64,000 nt of DNA from Liolophura sinensis (taxonomy: Eukaryota; Mollusca; Polyplacophora; Chitonida; Chitonidae): the NCBI RefSeq assembly GCF_032854445.1, contig NC_088300.1:33273608-33337607 (forward strand), read 5' to 3'. Made by a program: the position numbers and the translations under genes. The stretch's first letter is position 1. Each line of letters starts with the position of its first letter. Positions 25,206-37,230 of the stretch are shown piece after piece. The notes beneath the pieces are model-generated. The model had not been told where the DNA came from. It was given only the letters and a program-made list of their open reading frames with translations, and did not search any database.

Positions 25206-28200
25206 TTGGGAAATTAAGGTACCAGGGCTCTTTATTGTACAGCTCTGGGAAATTCAGGACAGTAAGTCTTGATCTTTGATACATGTATATGTAAATCTAG
25301 TCTTCTAAACCTTCGTACTCTTAAGATGCATTGAGGACTTTTCTTGGCTAGACACACCACCTGACTAAGAAATTCATCTTCGTACGGTGAATTATGAAAG
25401 ATGATTGATTGATTGAAGGGAACAGCCCATTGAGCACCTCAGATGTACGGCAGATTTCTACATCCAGCTGACAGATACACAGACATCACAAACATTTTAG
25501 ACTCATTTTCAGAATAGATTTTCATCAGGAGAGAAAAAGGGGAAGTAACTCTCATAGTCTCTATTTGTAGGATGCTGCTGAAAGGATTTGTCTCATAGGG
25601 GATTTCCCAGGTTTCCCCAACTTTTGGGTGACGATTATAGTATTTTTAGAATGTCTCTTTTAAATGAAGAACATACCCTATATATATAGCTATTTCTTGT
25701 TTACCAGTGTCTACATGTTGCTGTATACTTATAACTGATAACACAATTTTTACATCAAGATGTAGAAATATTCATAAATTTTGGCCTATTTATGACACAC
25801 AGAGAGTCTAATGAATGGCACATTTTTCGTAGTGGTCTGTAATACATTTTATGATATCTTGGCCTACTTTCTGAATTTATAAGACATATCTCATGTTTGT
25901 TCAAAATCTTGGGGGAATTTTTATGAACTGCACCCAACATAAATTTAGCTCTTTTTAGTCTACCTATCATTTGTTTAGAATGAGGTTACATTGCATGTTA
26001 TCAAAGCTCTGCATGTCCTGAATTGTTGAGAAGACATCTCCTGTTCCTGTGCATTGCCAGTATGCAGTGAACAGTTGCTCTATTGAAAGCCTTAAAATTT
26101 CCAAATATATCAGTAGGATACAGTGGTTGGCTCGTTTTTCAAACTGCAGAAATTTTTTGAATTACATGTACCAGCAATGTTTGGACAAATTTGTGCATTG
26201 AAAAGTGAATACAATGCATGTTCTTCTATCCAACACTGAATTTTATTTTGGTACAAATAAAACTAGTGGGAATTTCTTAGGGACAGGGTTTTTCAACCTC
26301 TTAATTATGAATTAACTAACATCATGGTCAGCTTTATAAGCTGAACTGCTTACTTGTAGTCTTTCATTCAAAGTGCCCATAAACTTGTATTATGTTATAG
26401 GATGTGCCTTACATGCATAATGTTACTGTACAATATGAATTAATGTGGTTAAGATGAAAGTTTATAATTCACATTTTTTTTTAAATATATTTGTTTGTAT
26501 GGAAGGTTTTCAGATTGCTACCAAAAATACCGTTAAGCTAGGCCAGCACCAGTGAAGAGTCTTATCCACCTCAAACAGAAACAGAATGAAGTCTACATGT
26601 ATGTGGCTGCCAGTACACAGAAGTACAGTTTTTCTCTGACTCAAACTTGTACTTAAAGTCCATGTACATGTATCATCAAACATTCATATGCTTAATCCCT
26701 CTTATTTTTTTAAAAAAAATCCTTTCCAACTAAATCAAAATGCTGTTATTTATGTGGATAAGTTTGAAAATGAACCAGCATTCAGAATCTTATAGTACAT
26801 TGCCAGTGGGCAATGTTGTAACCTGTGGAAGTTACACGTAGATGTACAAGGTTCATACAGTGTATAGCTCGCATGTCCAGTACCCCAGCCAAAGGAATGG
26901 CCAATGTCCAGCCGGTTTAATAATAGAGGGCATAGTTTATTCGCTCCTTCAAGCATTTAAAATATGTCAACTAGTAGTCACAGTAAATGGTGATAAAATA
27001 AGTTGCATTATACGTACTTATTTTAAGCAAGCCAGATCTACATCAAAAGACTTCTGCATGAAATGAGATCAGGTTGTACCAGTATAAACACAGTTCTTTT
27101 CAAGTGATTTTTTAAGCAGAGATTTATACAGGTTGCACTGTAATGAGCACCCTCTATGTGGGTGTGAGTAGAGTAGAATAAAGATTAAACCTATGTGAAA
27201 AGAATTGTACTCTCAAGGTATGTACATGTACATTGTACATGGACTGTCTACTTTTCTGTGTTCGTTAGCCAGCAAATAGCATGTAGAAATATTGCCAGTA
27301 GAAATTCTCTTATGCTTGTTCAAACCAACGTTTAAACTTCCATCATCTGTGGAACAACCAGAAATTCCATTTTTCTGATCAGTTTTTCATTTGCTGATCA
27401 AGTTTTTTTTTTTTTTTTTAATGTACTGAAGTTGACCCAACCCGACAACATTGTTGTCTCTTTCATGTGAATTGACGACTTTCAAGGCTGTTAAAGTAAA
27501 AATATGAGAGTTGAAGTTTCAAGGTGAATTATAGTGCATATGTACAAGTACACTTTAAGTTAACATCACACTTAAGTCTTTGTACACTTTGGCACAACTG
27601 GGCCTAGTGCTGTATTTTGCAAGTCACCCTTGTCTGCTTGGAATTTTGTCCCTACTTTCACTCTAGAAATATTCATGTTTTGTTTTTTTTTTTCTTCTAC
27701 AAACAAAGTACACATGTCTTGGAATATTGCCAAGAACTACAAAACAGTTTTAAGTTAAATGTACATGGAACAACTTAGTTACCGTGACATCATCACCAAT
27801 CTGTTTGACCCTTGTCAGGCATCTGACCCAGTTTTCCTGTACTAATCTGATACATGTATATGTACAGTAAACAATTTCAAGGACCATACAAAAAAATGGG
27901 TCCACTTTTATCGGCGCACAGTTATTGCTCAACAGATTATGAAATTCTGTATGTAAATTATTGGTTAGTGTTTTTGAAATGCTATTTATGGGTCATGGGG
28001 AACAAAGATTTTGACAATCACTTGTATGTCAGTTACCTTTGCTCAGTCTCATATTCAAGTGTTTTTGTAATGGATACAGTCATACAGACACCTTGTTATT
28101 GCCTTTCATTTGGATATGAAAACAAGCAAACATATACTTAGAAAAATCTACACTGTGTAGGTTTTAAATTGTCCAGTTACACACCAGGAAGATGGGTTGA

Positions 28201-28700
28201 GGATGTATCAGATTGTGTGTCAGCCTATGTTTTCATCCACAGTTCGCTAATGAAGCTTGGTTCCGCTTTGGGAAATTCTACACATGTACATGTATATTGT
28301 CTCCAAACTTTGGTTTCAGACAGTATTTAAGTATATGTAGAATTATGTATATACATGTAATACTATAGAATATATTGGGCCATTGTTTTCTGGTAAGGCC
28401 AGCCTAGTCAAGCCCCATTCTCCCAGTTATGTCAGTCAACTGAGGAGATTTTACCAAAATAAAAATTAGAACTCCCAATATATATATATTTGTCTTTGTT
28501 CATTTTGAAATAATTTGTATGACACATGCTTTTCTTGTAGGCATGGCACTGGGGTTCAAGCTTAGGTTGGTTCATATACAGAATTCTTTAAAACTGAGAA
28601 TCCAGGTACTTCCTAAAGCCTTGGAATAGTATTTAACTCCAATGGATTGGTGGGCCAGTATATTGTGACTGGGTGAGATGCCATGTCTGATGTTTTGGGC

Positions 28701-28747
28701 TTGATGTTCCATGGAGGCAACGTTTGATGTTCCATGGAGGCAACGTT
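28701..28747. repeat. 23-bp direct duplication
   Basis: The block containing GATGTTCCATGGAGGCAACG occurs twice in immediate succession. Confidence 0.85.
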
Positions 28748-29194
28748 ATATATACATTGGGATCGATCAGTTGGGGGCAATTAACTAGACCTCGAGTAAA
28801 CAAAACAAACCAAGAAGTTCCCCATGACTAAAAAGATGACGATATTGAATGCAGTTCGTGTTGAATACCATGAGGACTCGAAGGGTAATGGTGTCACATC
28901 TTAACGATACATGAGGCTAACCCACAGGTGTTTTCTCCTATGGCAAGAAGGATTCTTACATCTGTAATACGAATATATGAATATGCAGGTAGTCTCAGAA
29001 ATATTTTACGTTGACCATACATGGGCGGAGGAAAACCGAGTAAATCACCAAACTACACAGACCGATTTGGGCTCATTGTGGATGTCATTGAGGTGAAAGG
29101 CAAATAACGATCGACACTAGAACTGTTGTCAACCCTTTACATGTCTATAATCTTAGACAATTCTTATGAAGGCGGCATACGAACACGGTTAATT

Positions 29195-29255
29195 GTATGA
29201 GTGAAATACTCTTCAGTACGGCGTAAACATCAATGAAATAAATCGAAAAACAATT
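29195..29255 (+). mobile_element. SINE family A tail fragment
   Basis: GAGTGAAATACTCTTCAGTA, CGGCGTAAACATCAATGAAA and a short A-rich tail match the family A 3' end. Confidence 0.45.
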
Positions 29256-29360
29256 AAATCAAGCTCTGAATGGAACTTAATTAAATTGTCTTACACATCG
29301 TCTTACAAGTGTAGATTCTATTCACGAACAATGAAACACGGAGCATCAAAACTGAACGAA

Positions 29361-29568
29361 GGGCCCCGATAGCACAGTTGGTAGAGCGTTCGCTTCGGGA
29401 GGAGTAGATCCATGGTCAGTCCTGGGTCGAGTCACAGCTAAGACTTTAAAAGAGGAAGTTGTAACTTCCTCGCTTGGCGTTCAGCATGAAGGGGAATGTA
29501 CAATAACTGATTGACCCATATCAGTATAATGGCTCGGGCGGGGTGGCTTACTTGCCTCCAGAAAGTCA
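29361..29568 (+). mobile_element. tRNA-derived SINE, family C, 3'-truncated
   Basis: The head GATAGCACAGTTGGTAGAGC (A box) and GGTCAGTCCTGGGTCGAGTC (B-box region) is followed by the family C body up to TTGCCTCCAG. It is the best preserved tRNA-like head of family C here. Confidence 0.75.
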
Positions 29569-29880
29569 ACGAGGGACAAAAAGGCAGAACTGGCAGCACA
29601 TGTTCGATCAGATATAGAAAATATCGCAATTTTCATACACGATTTCTGGAAGATCGAGTCTGTTGGGTATTTTTGCAGCCAGACTTAACTTCGACATAGA
29701 CAGAGACCATTTCCGGATCATCCCAGTTAAAGCGTTTGTACTCGAAGCCCTTTGACCTGAGTCAAATCAATATAAATGGATGATACATATAAATTATGTC
29801 TAATCCGATCACAAGAATTAAAGTAACGAGTACCGATATCACAAATGTTCACGTAGGTGTATGCATGTTGCTTTCTTTGT

Positions 29881-30140
29881 GGCCTCCATGGCCAAGTGCA
29901 TGGTTAGCGTGCCAGCGCAGCAAAATGACACAGAAGCCTCACACCAATGCATTCGCCGTGAGTTGAAGCCCAGTTCGTTATGGTTTCCTCTCGGGTGGTA
30001 CATGCACGTGGGAAGGTCTTCCAGCGACCTGCGGATGGTCGTGGATTTCACCCACGCGCCCTGCCCGCTTTATACCGTTGTATACCGGTAAGCGAAATAT
30101 TCTTAAGTGCGGCGTAAAACACCAACTAAACAAAATAAAA
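29881..30140 (+). mobile_element. tRNA-derived SINE, family A
   Basis: Runs from GGCCTCCATGGCCAAGTG through CCTCACACCAATGCATTCGC and GACCTGCGGATGGTCGTGG to GCGGCGTAAAACACCAACTA with an A-rich tail. It is a near complete but diverged copy. Confidence 0.75.
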
Positions 30141-30203
30141 GCTGCTTTCCTCTTCCTACAAGAAGAATTATACATACACATAACTTCGCAACAATATCAC
30201 AAT

Positions 30204-30209
30204 TTTATT
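30204..30209 (-). terminator. Possible poly(A) signal of the MAVS-like gene
   Basis: TTTATT on the plus strand is AATAAA on the minus strand, about 1 kb past the stop codon at 31223. It is a plausible but not unique site. Confidence 0.3.
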
Positions 30210-31222
30210 GAGCAATGTTACTAAAACCATTCATTGACATCTGTCCTCTCAGCAGAACAAACTATATAGTGAACCATGTTTTTGAATGGGTTAAAATTCA
30301 TATTAAATATAGAGTTATCACAGTATAACAGTGCCTGTCCAGGTTTATACATCTCAGTGCTCAGATACATGTATAAACCTTCTTTGCGCGTAAATCCCTT
30401 CTTCTTCTGCGAAGGCAATTTACATATTATGCAGATAGTAGATGAATATATAACAATGCCCCACCAACAATGCCCCAGCATCAAATCACATCCTACGTCA
30501 TCCTGCCGTCAGACAAGCGAGATATATAAGAATCGCGTCCCTACTGAAGCACGTGGCTGTGCTTATCACTTCAGATTCAACAAGAAACGATAATGCCTTA
30601 TATAAAGTAATACATTTTTGGCCGATGGCTTGAGTTCGTCCGTTATGAACTATATAATGGAACTTCGTTCTGCTCTTTCACTTTTACAAGTGCCTGTCTT
30701 TGTTTAGTCCGATAAGGGAGTAGGCCATCTTGTTACACGTGTCGTTGCTGGAAAGGAACTTTGCACTGCTACGATAGGGAAGACATCACGTCGCAAGGAC
30801 AGGCACCTGTGGGAAGAGAGCTAAATACCGATGTATTCTCAACAAAATAATCTGTTAAATTTAACAGAAAGTCTGTCATATTTGAACAACTCTGTCTTGT
30901 GTTGAAGTAACGCCAGGTCTTGTGTTAAAAGACATGTTGGATATTGTAATCAAGGTTTTGTTGTACCGACACAACTGCGAATGATATGCATAAATTGCAT
31001 CATTTTGGTTCAACACAAGTTTGTGCTTTATCATTTTGATACACAAGCATGTGCACTTCACATTTTTAACACATGTTTGAGTTGGGTAACACATTTCTGT
31101 GTTGTGCGAAAACAACAAAAGTTGTGCTCCATGTCGATTTTCGTGGTTTTTGTGCATATGCAATGTACTGAGCTAAAGTTGAGCTCGTGTCTTAGCATTG
31201 TGAGATACAGGACACATTTTTT

Positions 31223-33068
31223 TCACACATGTTGTAGAACCTTAATTGCAAGGACACCAACCACGGCTGCTCCGATCGTCAGCAGGCCATTTCGTATATT
31301 ATTTGAGCCACAGACAATTTCTTCACCAGGGACTTCACAGCGCTGGTATGTTGCAGGAAAGTCATGGGATAGAAGTTTCTCATCCAGCAGGTCACGATCA
31401 CAAGGTCTTATTGTCTCATGCGAGTTATTAGGAACCACAGATGGTTCCACATCCGTACTACTATCTCTATAAAAATCGTCGCCAAAATATTTTGTGCCAA
31501 AAGTAGAAGATGGCAAGGAGCAAGAATTCCCCTGTATTACTTTATTACGTTCTGCGTCAGTATCTGCACAATAAGCCCGTGGTCTTATAACAGATGACCT
31601 TCCGTCAGTGTTGGCAGAAGAGATGCTGGGGGAAGAAAGAGACTGATCACAGGCACCGGTTATCTCATTCGTCTGGCTTGTTTCCATATTGGTAACGACC
31701 GTAGATGCCTCACTGTCGAAGAACACTGAAGCTTGGGAAGTATTTCGTCCGAACTCTTTCATCAGTTGTTTACTAGAGTCTAAAATTCGTGGGCAAAATG
31801 CTTCTTTAGGTGCAGTGTCTATGTTATTCACCACCCGCAGTGTGGATATTTCCTTAACATCAGTCGAATTCGTGCTTTCATACGTAATCGGGCCCTTGTT
31901 CAAGTCAGTTGAAGGTGAACGAATGTATTGTATGTCGACGAAGCTGGAGCTCCCAGCATTGCCTATTTTCGGCAAAGGTATGCCCGGGACACCTTCGAAA
32001 TTTTCGCTGACCCTAGTCTTAGTTCCCAAAGCGCCTTGTGGTCGTATGTACTGAGAATGGAAACTTTTTATCGCCGAGTCGCTGAATTTCTGTTCAATCT
32101 CATCAATAAATTGTCTTTTGTTTTTGAAGAAAGCCGAGTCTACACATGGTTGCGACACCACAGGTGCACCGATGGCCTTATCTGTCTCATGCCTGATTTC
32201 CTCCACATCACCCGATGACTTGCGCATTTCTTTGACCCCAACATCCTGGTATGTCTGTGCTGGATTCTTTTCCGCTCTATGTTGTGTAAGAAGTTTCTGT
32301 ATTCGAATGTTATTTGAATCAAACCCGGTAGAGCTGCGTTTGGAATGTTTTAGCCCAACGTTGGCCTCACGGTATCGAACAGACGACAAAGCATCATCCT
32401 GTGTACTAATGACCGCGACAGACTGACTTTCAAATCTGTCATCTACATGCTCTGATATAGATACTTCTGTATCTGATCCAAAACTCGACACGTTTTTATA
32501 TGCCGACGCTTGTGTTAATAGCGATGACAGTTCCCTTTCACTGTCCGTAAAGCCTAGTCGTTCATTCTCCTTGTCCAAGGTGCTGAATCTTTCCTGTGTG
32601 TTGGTATTTTGCGGTTGTCCACCAGTGTTTGATGAGTGAGTTCTGGTGATTGGTTGAGTAACTTTTCTCGATTTGTCATTGCTGGTGGCTGGATGTCGTC
32701 TCGAAGACACACCAGACGGTCTTCGGCCTTCGGACAACTTCCTTGGATGCCTGGAGTCAACCCTGTCTCTCACACTTTCGGGTGGTCGCTTACATCCGTG
32801 AGTCCGGGCAATTGCGGTGGATTTCACTCCGCCTGATTGAGGACGCGCTCTATATCGGCGCACAAATTTCTTTGCCGCCGTGCCTTCTTCCAGGTCTGTC
32901 AAGATGTCATCCCTCTCCATATCGGAAAGTCTTTGTACCAATATGCCCAGCGTCGCGTCGTCTTTTGTCACCCAATCTCGGAGTAACGCGAGAGAAGGGG
33001 ACTGCTCGTTTTCAAATTGGTTTATTTCGTCCATAGAATAACCTGTTAAAAAGTCATGAATTCAAGAC

Positions 33069-33109
<41 letters not shown>

Positions 33110-35727
33110 TGTGAACGACACATAGGGGACGTCACCACAGCAGGCAACTTAATTATTTTTATGCCCCAAGGAGAAAACCGAGAAGCTTTTTTGTACTTGT
33201 ATATGTCCGATCTGAGGCAAACCCTTCCAAACCTATAGACACATATACATCAACATATGTCTTTTACTATCCGTGTAATTAATTAACTAAATTTTCCTCC
33301 AATTACAAGACATGGATTTCTATCAAACCTTAAACATCTAAAAAGATCTATTTGCCTGAAATGTATTTGTCGCCCAGTAAGGTGATAGCCTTTTACACGA
33401 TCAATTTCACCATTAGTTTAATGGGCTCAAAGTGTAATACTGACTATACTAAAAACAAACAAATATACACGTTATTGGTTTCTGTGGATGATAATACAAT
33501 ATACACCTGGAGAGTTGTTACACAACATATAATTCATATTTTATGTAAATTGATTTTCTATATATTCTCTATAGAATCGCTTAGTTTTAAATTCAGTGCA
33601 TTTAAACTGTCAGGTGAAATGTGCAATCATATTTTGGGGTTGTTTGTAGTGTGTGGGGGACATATACTTACCAGCTTTCTCTGCAAAAATTTTCCAGTTC
33701 TCCAATGTATCCAGATCCAACCTTTTAAATGCCTTATGAAGTTCACCTGTTAATAACCTGACTGGGGTGTCTTTGTTAACATGACGGTGCCGTTTCATAT
33801 TGGCGCCTGCAATACAGAACAGTTACATTATTATGAATAATTTCGTATGTGTGTATGCTTGTGGTTTTACGTTTTACTTAGCAATTTTTGAGTCATACTA
33901 CGACGAAGAGTCGTTGGCAGTGTCTTCGTGCTTGCATATAGGCAACGTGCTTGCCACCGCAGAAGTACCCTGCCGAAGACACCAGACATTTCACCGCACC
34001 CAGGCACACTATATTGAAACCAGGCCAACTAGTCCTGTTTTTCTTTAGGTTGCTGAGCGCCAAGTGAGGCGGCACCATTTATAAAATCTTTACTAAAGTA
34101 ACGGAAAGGATCATACCAAATTTGATGATTGAAATTTTAAACTCAAAGTTTAAAAATCACTTCGTTTCGCAGGTCTCCGGACTTCGTGGAGGACGGTTTT
34201 GATTATTTCTTTAACAGTTTGGTGTAATTGCAGGCAGCAACATTTGACATTTAAATCTAAGGAATAATCGGATACAATGTGTTGTTTTCCCAAACTGAAC
34301 GCAGCGCATAAGGAACGAAGAAAGCGCCCCTTAACACCGAGAAAGATTTTCCTGTTTGTGAAAGTTATCGTGCTTTGGAAGGGCAAGATGTTTTCCTATA
34401 AAATGCAAAATATTCTTGAATTTTAAAGATTACATCAAATACACGACGTCATCCGAAAGAAAGGCAATTTCATTGTTCGCAAATATTACCTCGGTGAGAG
34501 CGCCCTTCAAGGTCCGCTTCCAACATATCGGCGGTACCGGGAAGATTTACTTCAGGGTGTCTTAAAGCGTCACATAATTGTGTAAACCAGTTGTCCCTCC
34601 CCCTCAGGTACTCCATGAGACTCTGGACGGCTAGTCTCTTGCCATTGAGTGTCTGCTGACACCAAATGGTTTCCTGGAAGAAGAACCCATAAACTCATAC
34701 ATAATTACATGCATCACACCATCCAGACAGCTAACTGTGTTGCAAATTAAAACAGTTAACGGAAAAATGCATGCAAATACCCCCTGCTCGCATACCAGAA
34801 CAGTGAAGCGAAAAGACTTTCCTGCGAGAATAAATATCTAACCTACATATTTCACGACAGGAGTGCTGGCATACCAGAACAGTGAAGCGAAAAGACTTTC
34901 CTGGGCGAATAAAAATCCTGGCTCTATAGTATCAGGGACCGATTCCACGAAACCATTTCTGACTTACACCAAAATCTGAAATACGATTTTAAATCTTTTT
35001 TTGGGGCGATTGATTTTAAAATTTTGTCCACCTAATCACTATTATCGTAAGATAAATGTGTCTCAATGTCGAATTCCAGTAGCATAAACTGGCATTGTAA
35101 AGTTTCAAATTTTGACTTAAGTTACAAAAGGTTTTGTGGAATCGGCCTTACGAAAACATTGTCTTTGACTTAAGTCAAAAGTAGTTTTAACTTTAAGGAC
35201 CTGGTTGACCCATACTTTTCTCTCAGTTTATGTACTGTTTTATATATAAGCAAAATGAGCAAAAATCTTAAATAACCGTACTCAAAAATATTTCACTTAT
35301 TTTAATTTATTTATTTATTTACTTATTTTGATTGGTGTTTTACGCCGTACTCAAGATTATTTCACTTATACAACGGCGACCAGCACTATGGTGGGGGGAA
35401 ACCGGACAGAGCCCGTGGGAAACCCACGACCATTCGCAGGTTGCAGGCAGACCTTCCCACGTAGGGCCGGAGAGGAAGCCAGCATGAGCTGGACTTGAGC
35501 TCACGACGACCGCGTTGGTGAGAGGCTCCTGGGTGATTAAGCTGCGCTATTGCGCTAACCAACTGAGGCACGGAGGCCCCTTTTCCGATTTAAGATTTTC
35601 TTATTACCTTTCTAGCAGAGGAAATACATGGTAAATGTGGAAGAATGACCTTGGGGTCAATAACTTCGACAAGTTTCGGTAATCTTCGGGATACCACGTC
35701 CTGTGGTCTCAGTCTGTCGGCAGGCAT
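31223..35727 (-). CDS. MAVS-like adaptor: CARD, death domain and C-terminal membrane anchor
   Basis: Exons (minus): 35798-35608, 34673-34490, 33806-33672, then a last exon from 33041 to 31223, joined in matching phases. Starting at the ATG at 35727 gives ~752 aa; an upstream start is possible (see 35995 and 37231). Residues ~12-100 are a CARD (VIDPKVILPHLPC, then KRLAVQSLMEYLRGRDNWF). Residues ~118-200 are a death domain split by an intron (LENWKIFAEKAG, then LALLRDWVTKDDATLGILVQ and MERDDILTDL). A ~530-residue Ser/Thr-rich, probably disordered middle follows. The last ~20 residues are hydrophobic (LLTIGAAVVGVLAIKVL) and end in QHV, the form of a tail anchor. MAVS is a tail-anchored CARD protein of the mitochondrial outer membrane that relays RLR signals. 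The CARD plus tail and the adjacent RLR argue for that role. The death domain is absent from vertebrate MAVS. I see no clear IRF3-docking pLxIS motif. Organelle targeting is inferred. Confidence 0.82.
33069..33109. repeat. (AT)n microsatellite
   Basis: About 40 bp of uninterrupted AT dinucleotides, in the last intron of the MAVS-like gene just upstream of its terminal exon. Confidence 0.95.
33880..34085 (-). mobile_element. SINE family B fragment
   Basis: CCGAAGACACCAGACAT, AGGCCAACTAGTCCTGT and GCTGAGCGCCAAGTGAGGC match the fuller copy at 47385 in order. It is intronic in the MAVS-like gene. Confidence 0.6.
34790..34903. repeat. 35-bp direct duplication
   Basis: GCATACCAGAACAGTGAAGC and the following 15 bases occur at 34790-34824 and again at 34869-34903, without mismatch, in an intron of the MAVS-like gene. 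Confidence 0.9.
34935..35147. mobile_element. MITE-like element with ~45-bp inverted ends
   Basis: The left end GACCGATTCCACGAAACC, then TGACTTACACCAAAATCTGA, is mirrored at the right by GACTTAAGTTACAAAAGG and TTTTGTGGAATCGGCC. The interior is AT-rich and non-coding. It lies in an intron of the MAVS-like gene. Confidence 0.55.
35308..35580 (-). mobile_element. tRNA-derived SINE, family A
   Basis: A complete reverse copy: TTTATTTATTTATTTACTTA tail, GGTGTTTTACGCCGTACTCA, ACCGGACAGAGCCCGTGGGA, GAGAGGCTCCTGGGTGATTA, and a tRNA-like head ending GCACGGAGGCCCC. It lies just outside the first CARD exon of the MAVS-like gene. Confidence 0.85.
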
Positions 35728-36160
35728 CTTTCTGTCGACAGACACAGTCTTGGTTAATTGCTGAATGCGGATGACATTTAAAATATCGCCACCCACAGCT
35801 GAAAATGTAGAAAATGAAATGCTCATTAAACGATCGATCTTTATATTGCACATACCTTTAATTCTTGTAAATATGTCGACACGAGACTCTCCATTATCAT
35901 TTTATCGATTGCACGAGTGAATTCTGAGAAGATAGCTGACATTGACGAAGTTAGGCCTTATACTTTATATACACTTATCTATACATACTAATACCTGCAG
36001 ATTTTGTTAGGTTGATTTCTGACAATATATAGTTCACACTGATGGCGTTAGGCCCTACCGTACACTGTAGATTTTGCATGATTGATTTCTATATCTGACA
36101 TTTATAACGTTAGGCTTTTACAAATGTTTACGCACGGGTGTACCCATTTGCAGCTTATGA

Positions 36161-36422
36161 TTTATTTATTTATTTATTACGCCGTATTCAAGAATATTTC
36201 ACTTAAACGACGGCGGCCAGCATTATGGTGGGTGGAAACCGGGCAGAGCCCGGGGGGAAACCCACGACCATCCAGAGGTTGCTGGCAGACCTTCCCAGGA
36301 AGCCAGGTTGCAGGAAGCCAGCATGAACATGTTTCTGTCACAGCGACCGCATTGGTGAGAGACTCCTGGGTCATTCATTACGCTATGCTAGCGCGCTAAC
36401 CAACTGAGCCAAGGAGGCCCCC
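36161..36422 (-). mobile_element. tRNA-derived SINE, family A, with target-site duplication
   Basis: A complete reverse copy with GGTGGGTGGAAACCGGGCAG and GAGCCAAGGAGGCCC, flanked by the identical 14-bp direct repeat TTTGCAGCTTATGA at 36147-36160 and 36423-36436. It inserted into a degenerate unit of the microexon array. Confidence 0.9.
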
Positions 36423-36781
36423 TTTGCAGCTTATGACTAATTCATGACAATATATTTGACACAGATGACGTTGAACCTTAACATGTCTACACGTATATAT
36501 ACATAATTAATAATTATGATGTTTCTGTCAGTATAGTCGGCACTGTGTTCTATCGTACACTTGTAGTTACCTGTAGATTTTGTATGATTGGTTTCTGGTA
36601 AATGCAATACAGTCATCATCCATGATGTTAGCACCTAACATACATATACCATACTTACCTGTAGATTTTGTAGGACAGACTTCTGACAATACAGTTGACA
36701 TTAGTGACATCAGAACCTACCGTACACCTATACTTACCTGTGGGTTTTGTATTACTGATCTTTGACAATATATCTGTTTCA

Positions 36782-36945
36782 GGGTGAATCAGTGCCGCCA
36801 AGTTGCTGCCGCCACAGAAATGTCATACCGAAGACACCGGACATGGCACCCCACCAAATCACACATTACACTGACACCGGTCCAACCCTATTCCTTGCTT
36901 TAACCTCTCAGTGCTGAGTGCCAAACGAGGCGGCAACATGCCTCT
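36782..36945 (-). mobile_element. SINE family B fragment
   Basis: TACCGAAGACACCGGACATG, CACATTACACTGACACCGG and GTGCTGAGTGCCAAACGAGG match the middle of the copy at 47385. It interrupts the microexon array. Confidence 0.65.
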
Positions 36946-37230
36946 GTAACGGCAGACTAATCCAGCTTTTGTACGAATGACCTGTCACCTCAGATATACA
37001 GAGGATAATGCTGATTTTAACCCTACGGTAATGCATATATACATACATGCTTACCTGTAGCTTTTGTACAATTGGTCCGACTACATAATTCACATATTGT
37101 GATATAATTAAGGCCTTTTTCCCCACTTTACATCCATATTACTGACTTATCTTTGGAATTTGATTGCTACAGTATCTGAAAGAATGCATGGCTCACACTT
37201 ACGACACAATGGCCCTGCATGCAATCTTAC

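Larger units (their letters stand above)
23792..29360. other. 3' UTR of the rhotekin-like gene and intergenic DNA, no gene seen
   Basis: After the TGA at 23789-23791 the sequence becomes AT-rich. An AATAAA at 24933-24938 is one possible poly(A) signal; others lie further on. A 118-codon open frame at 23807-24163 directly follows the stop. It has no recognisable domain or splice support and is taken as UTR. No further exon-like frames were found up to the SINE at 29361. Confidence 0.55.
35995..37078 (-). other. Array of 24-nt microexon-like units at the 5' side of the MAVS-like gene
   Basis: Minus-strand units of exactly 24 nt, ending in CTACAG or similar, lie at 35995-36018, 36065-36088, 36571-36594, 36659-36682, 36738-36761 and 37055-37078. 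Units at 35995, 36571 and 36659 are framed by an acceptor (TTGTCAG or TTTACCAG) and a GTAAGT, GTAACT or GTATTA donor. The unit at 36738 has lost its acceptor AG, that at 36065 its donor GT, and 37055 its acceptor. Read in phase 1, the phase of the exons on both sides (37231-37326 and 35608-35798), no unit has a stop, and each gives 8 residues of the type E-x-x-x-T-K-S-T. In phase 0 at least one copy has a stop. If translation starts at 35727, these would be 5' UTR exons. Confidence 0.5.

Noticed and set aside
30876-31163. Overlapping open frames on both strands next to the adaptor stop (95 and 163 codons)
   Set aside because: Repetitive AACACA/TTGTGT-rich sequence in the adaptor's 3' UTR with no domain or conserved pattern.
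31689-32426. Plus-strand open frames of 96-121 codons opposite the adaptor's last exon
   Set aside because: They are antisense shadows of a long, clearly coding minus-strand exon.
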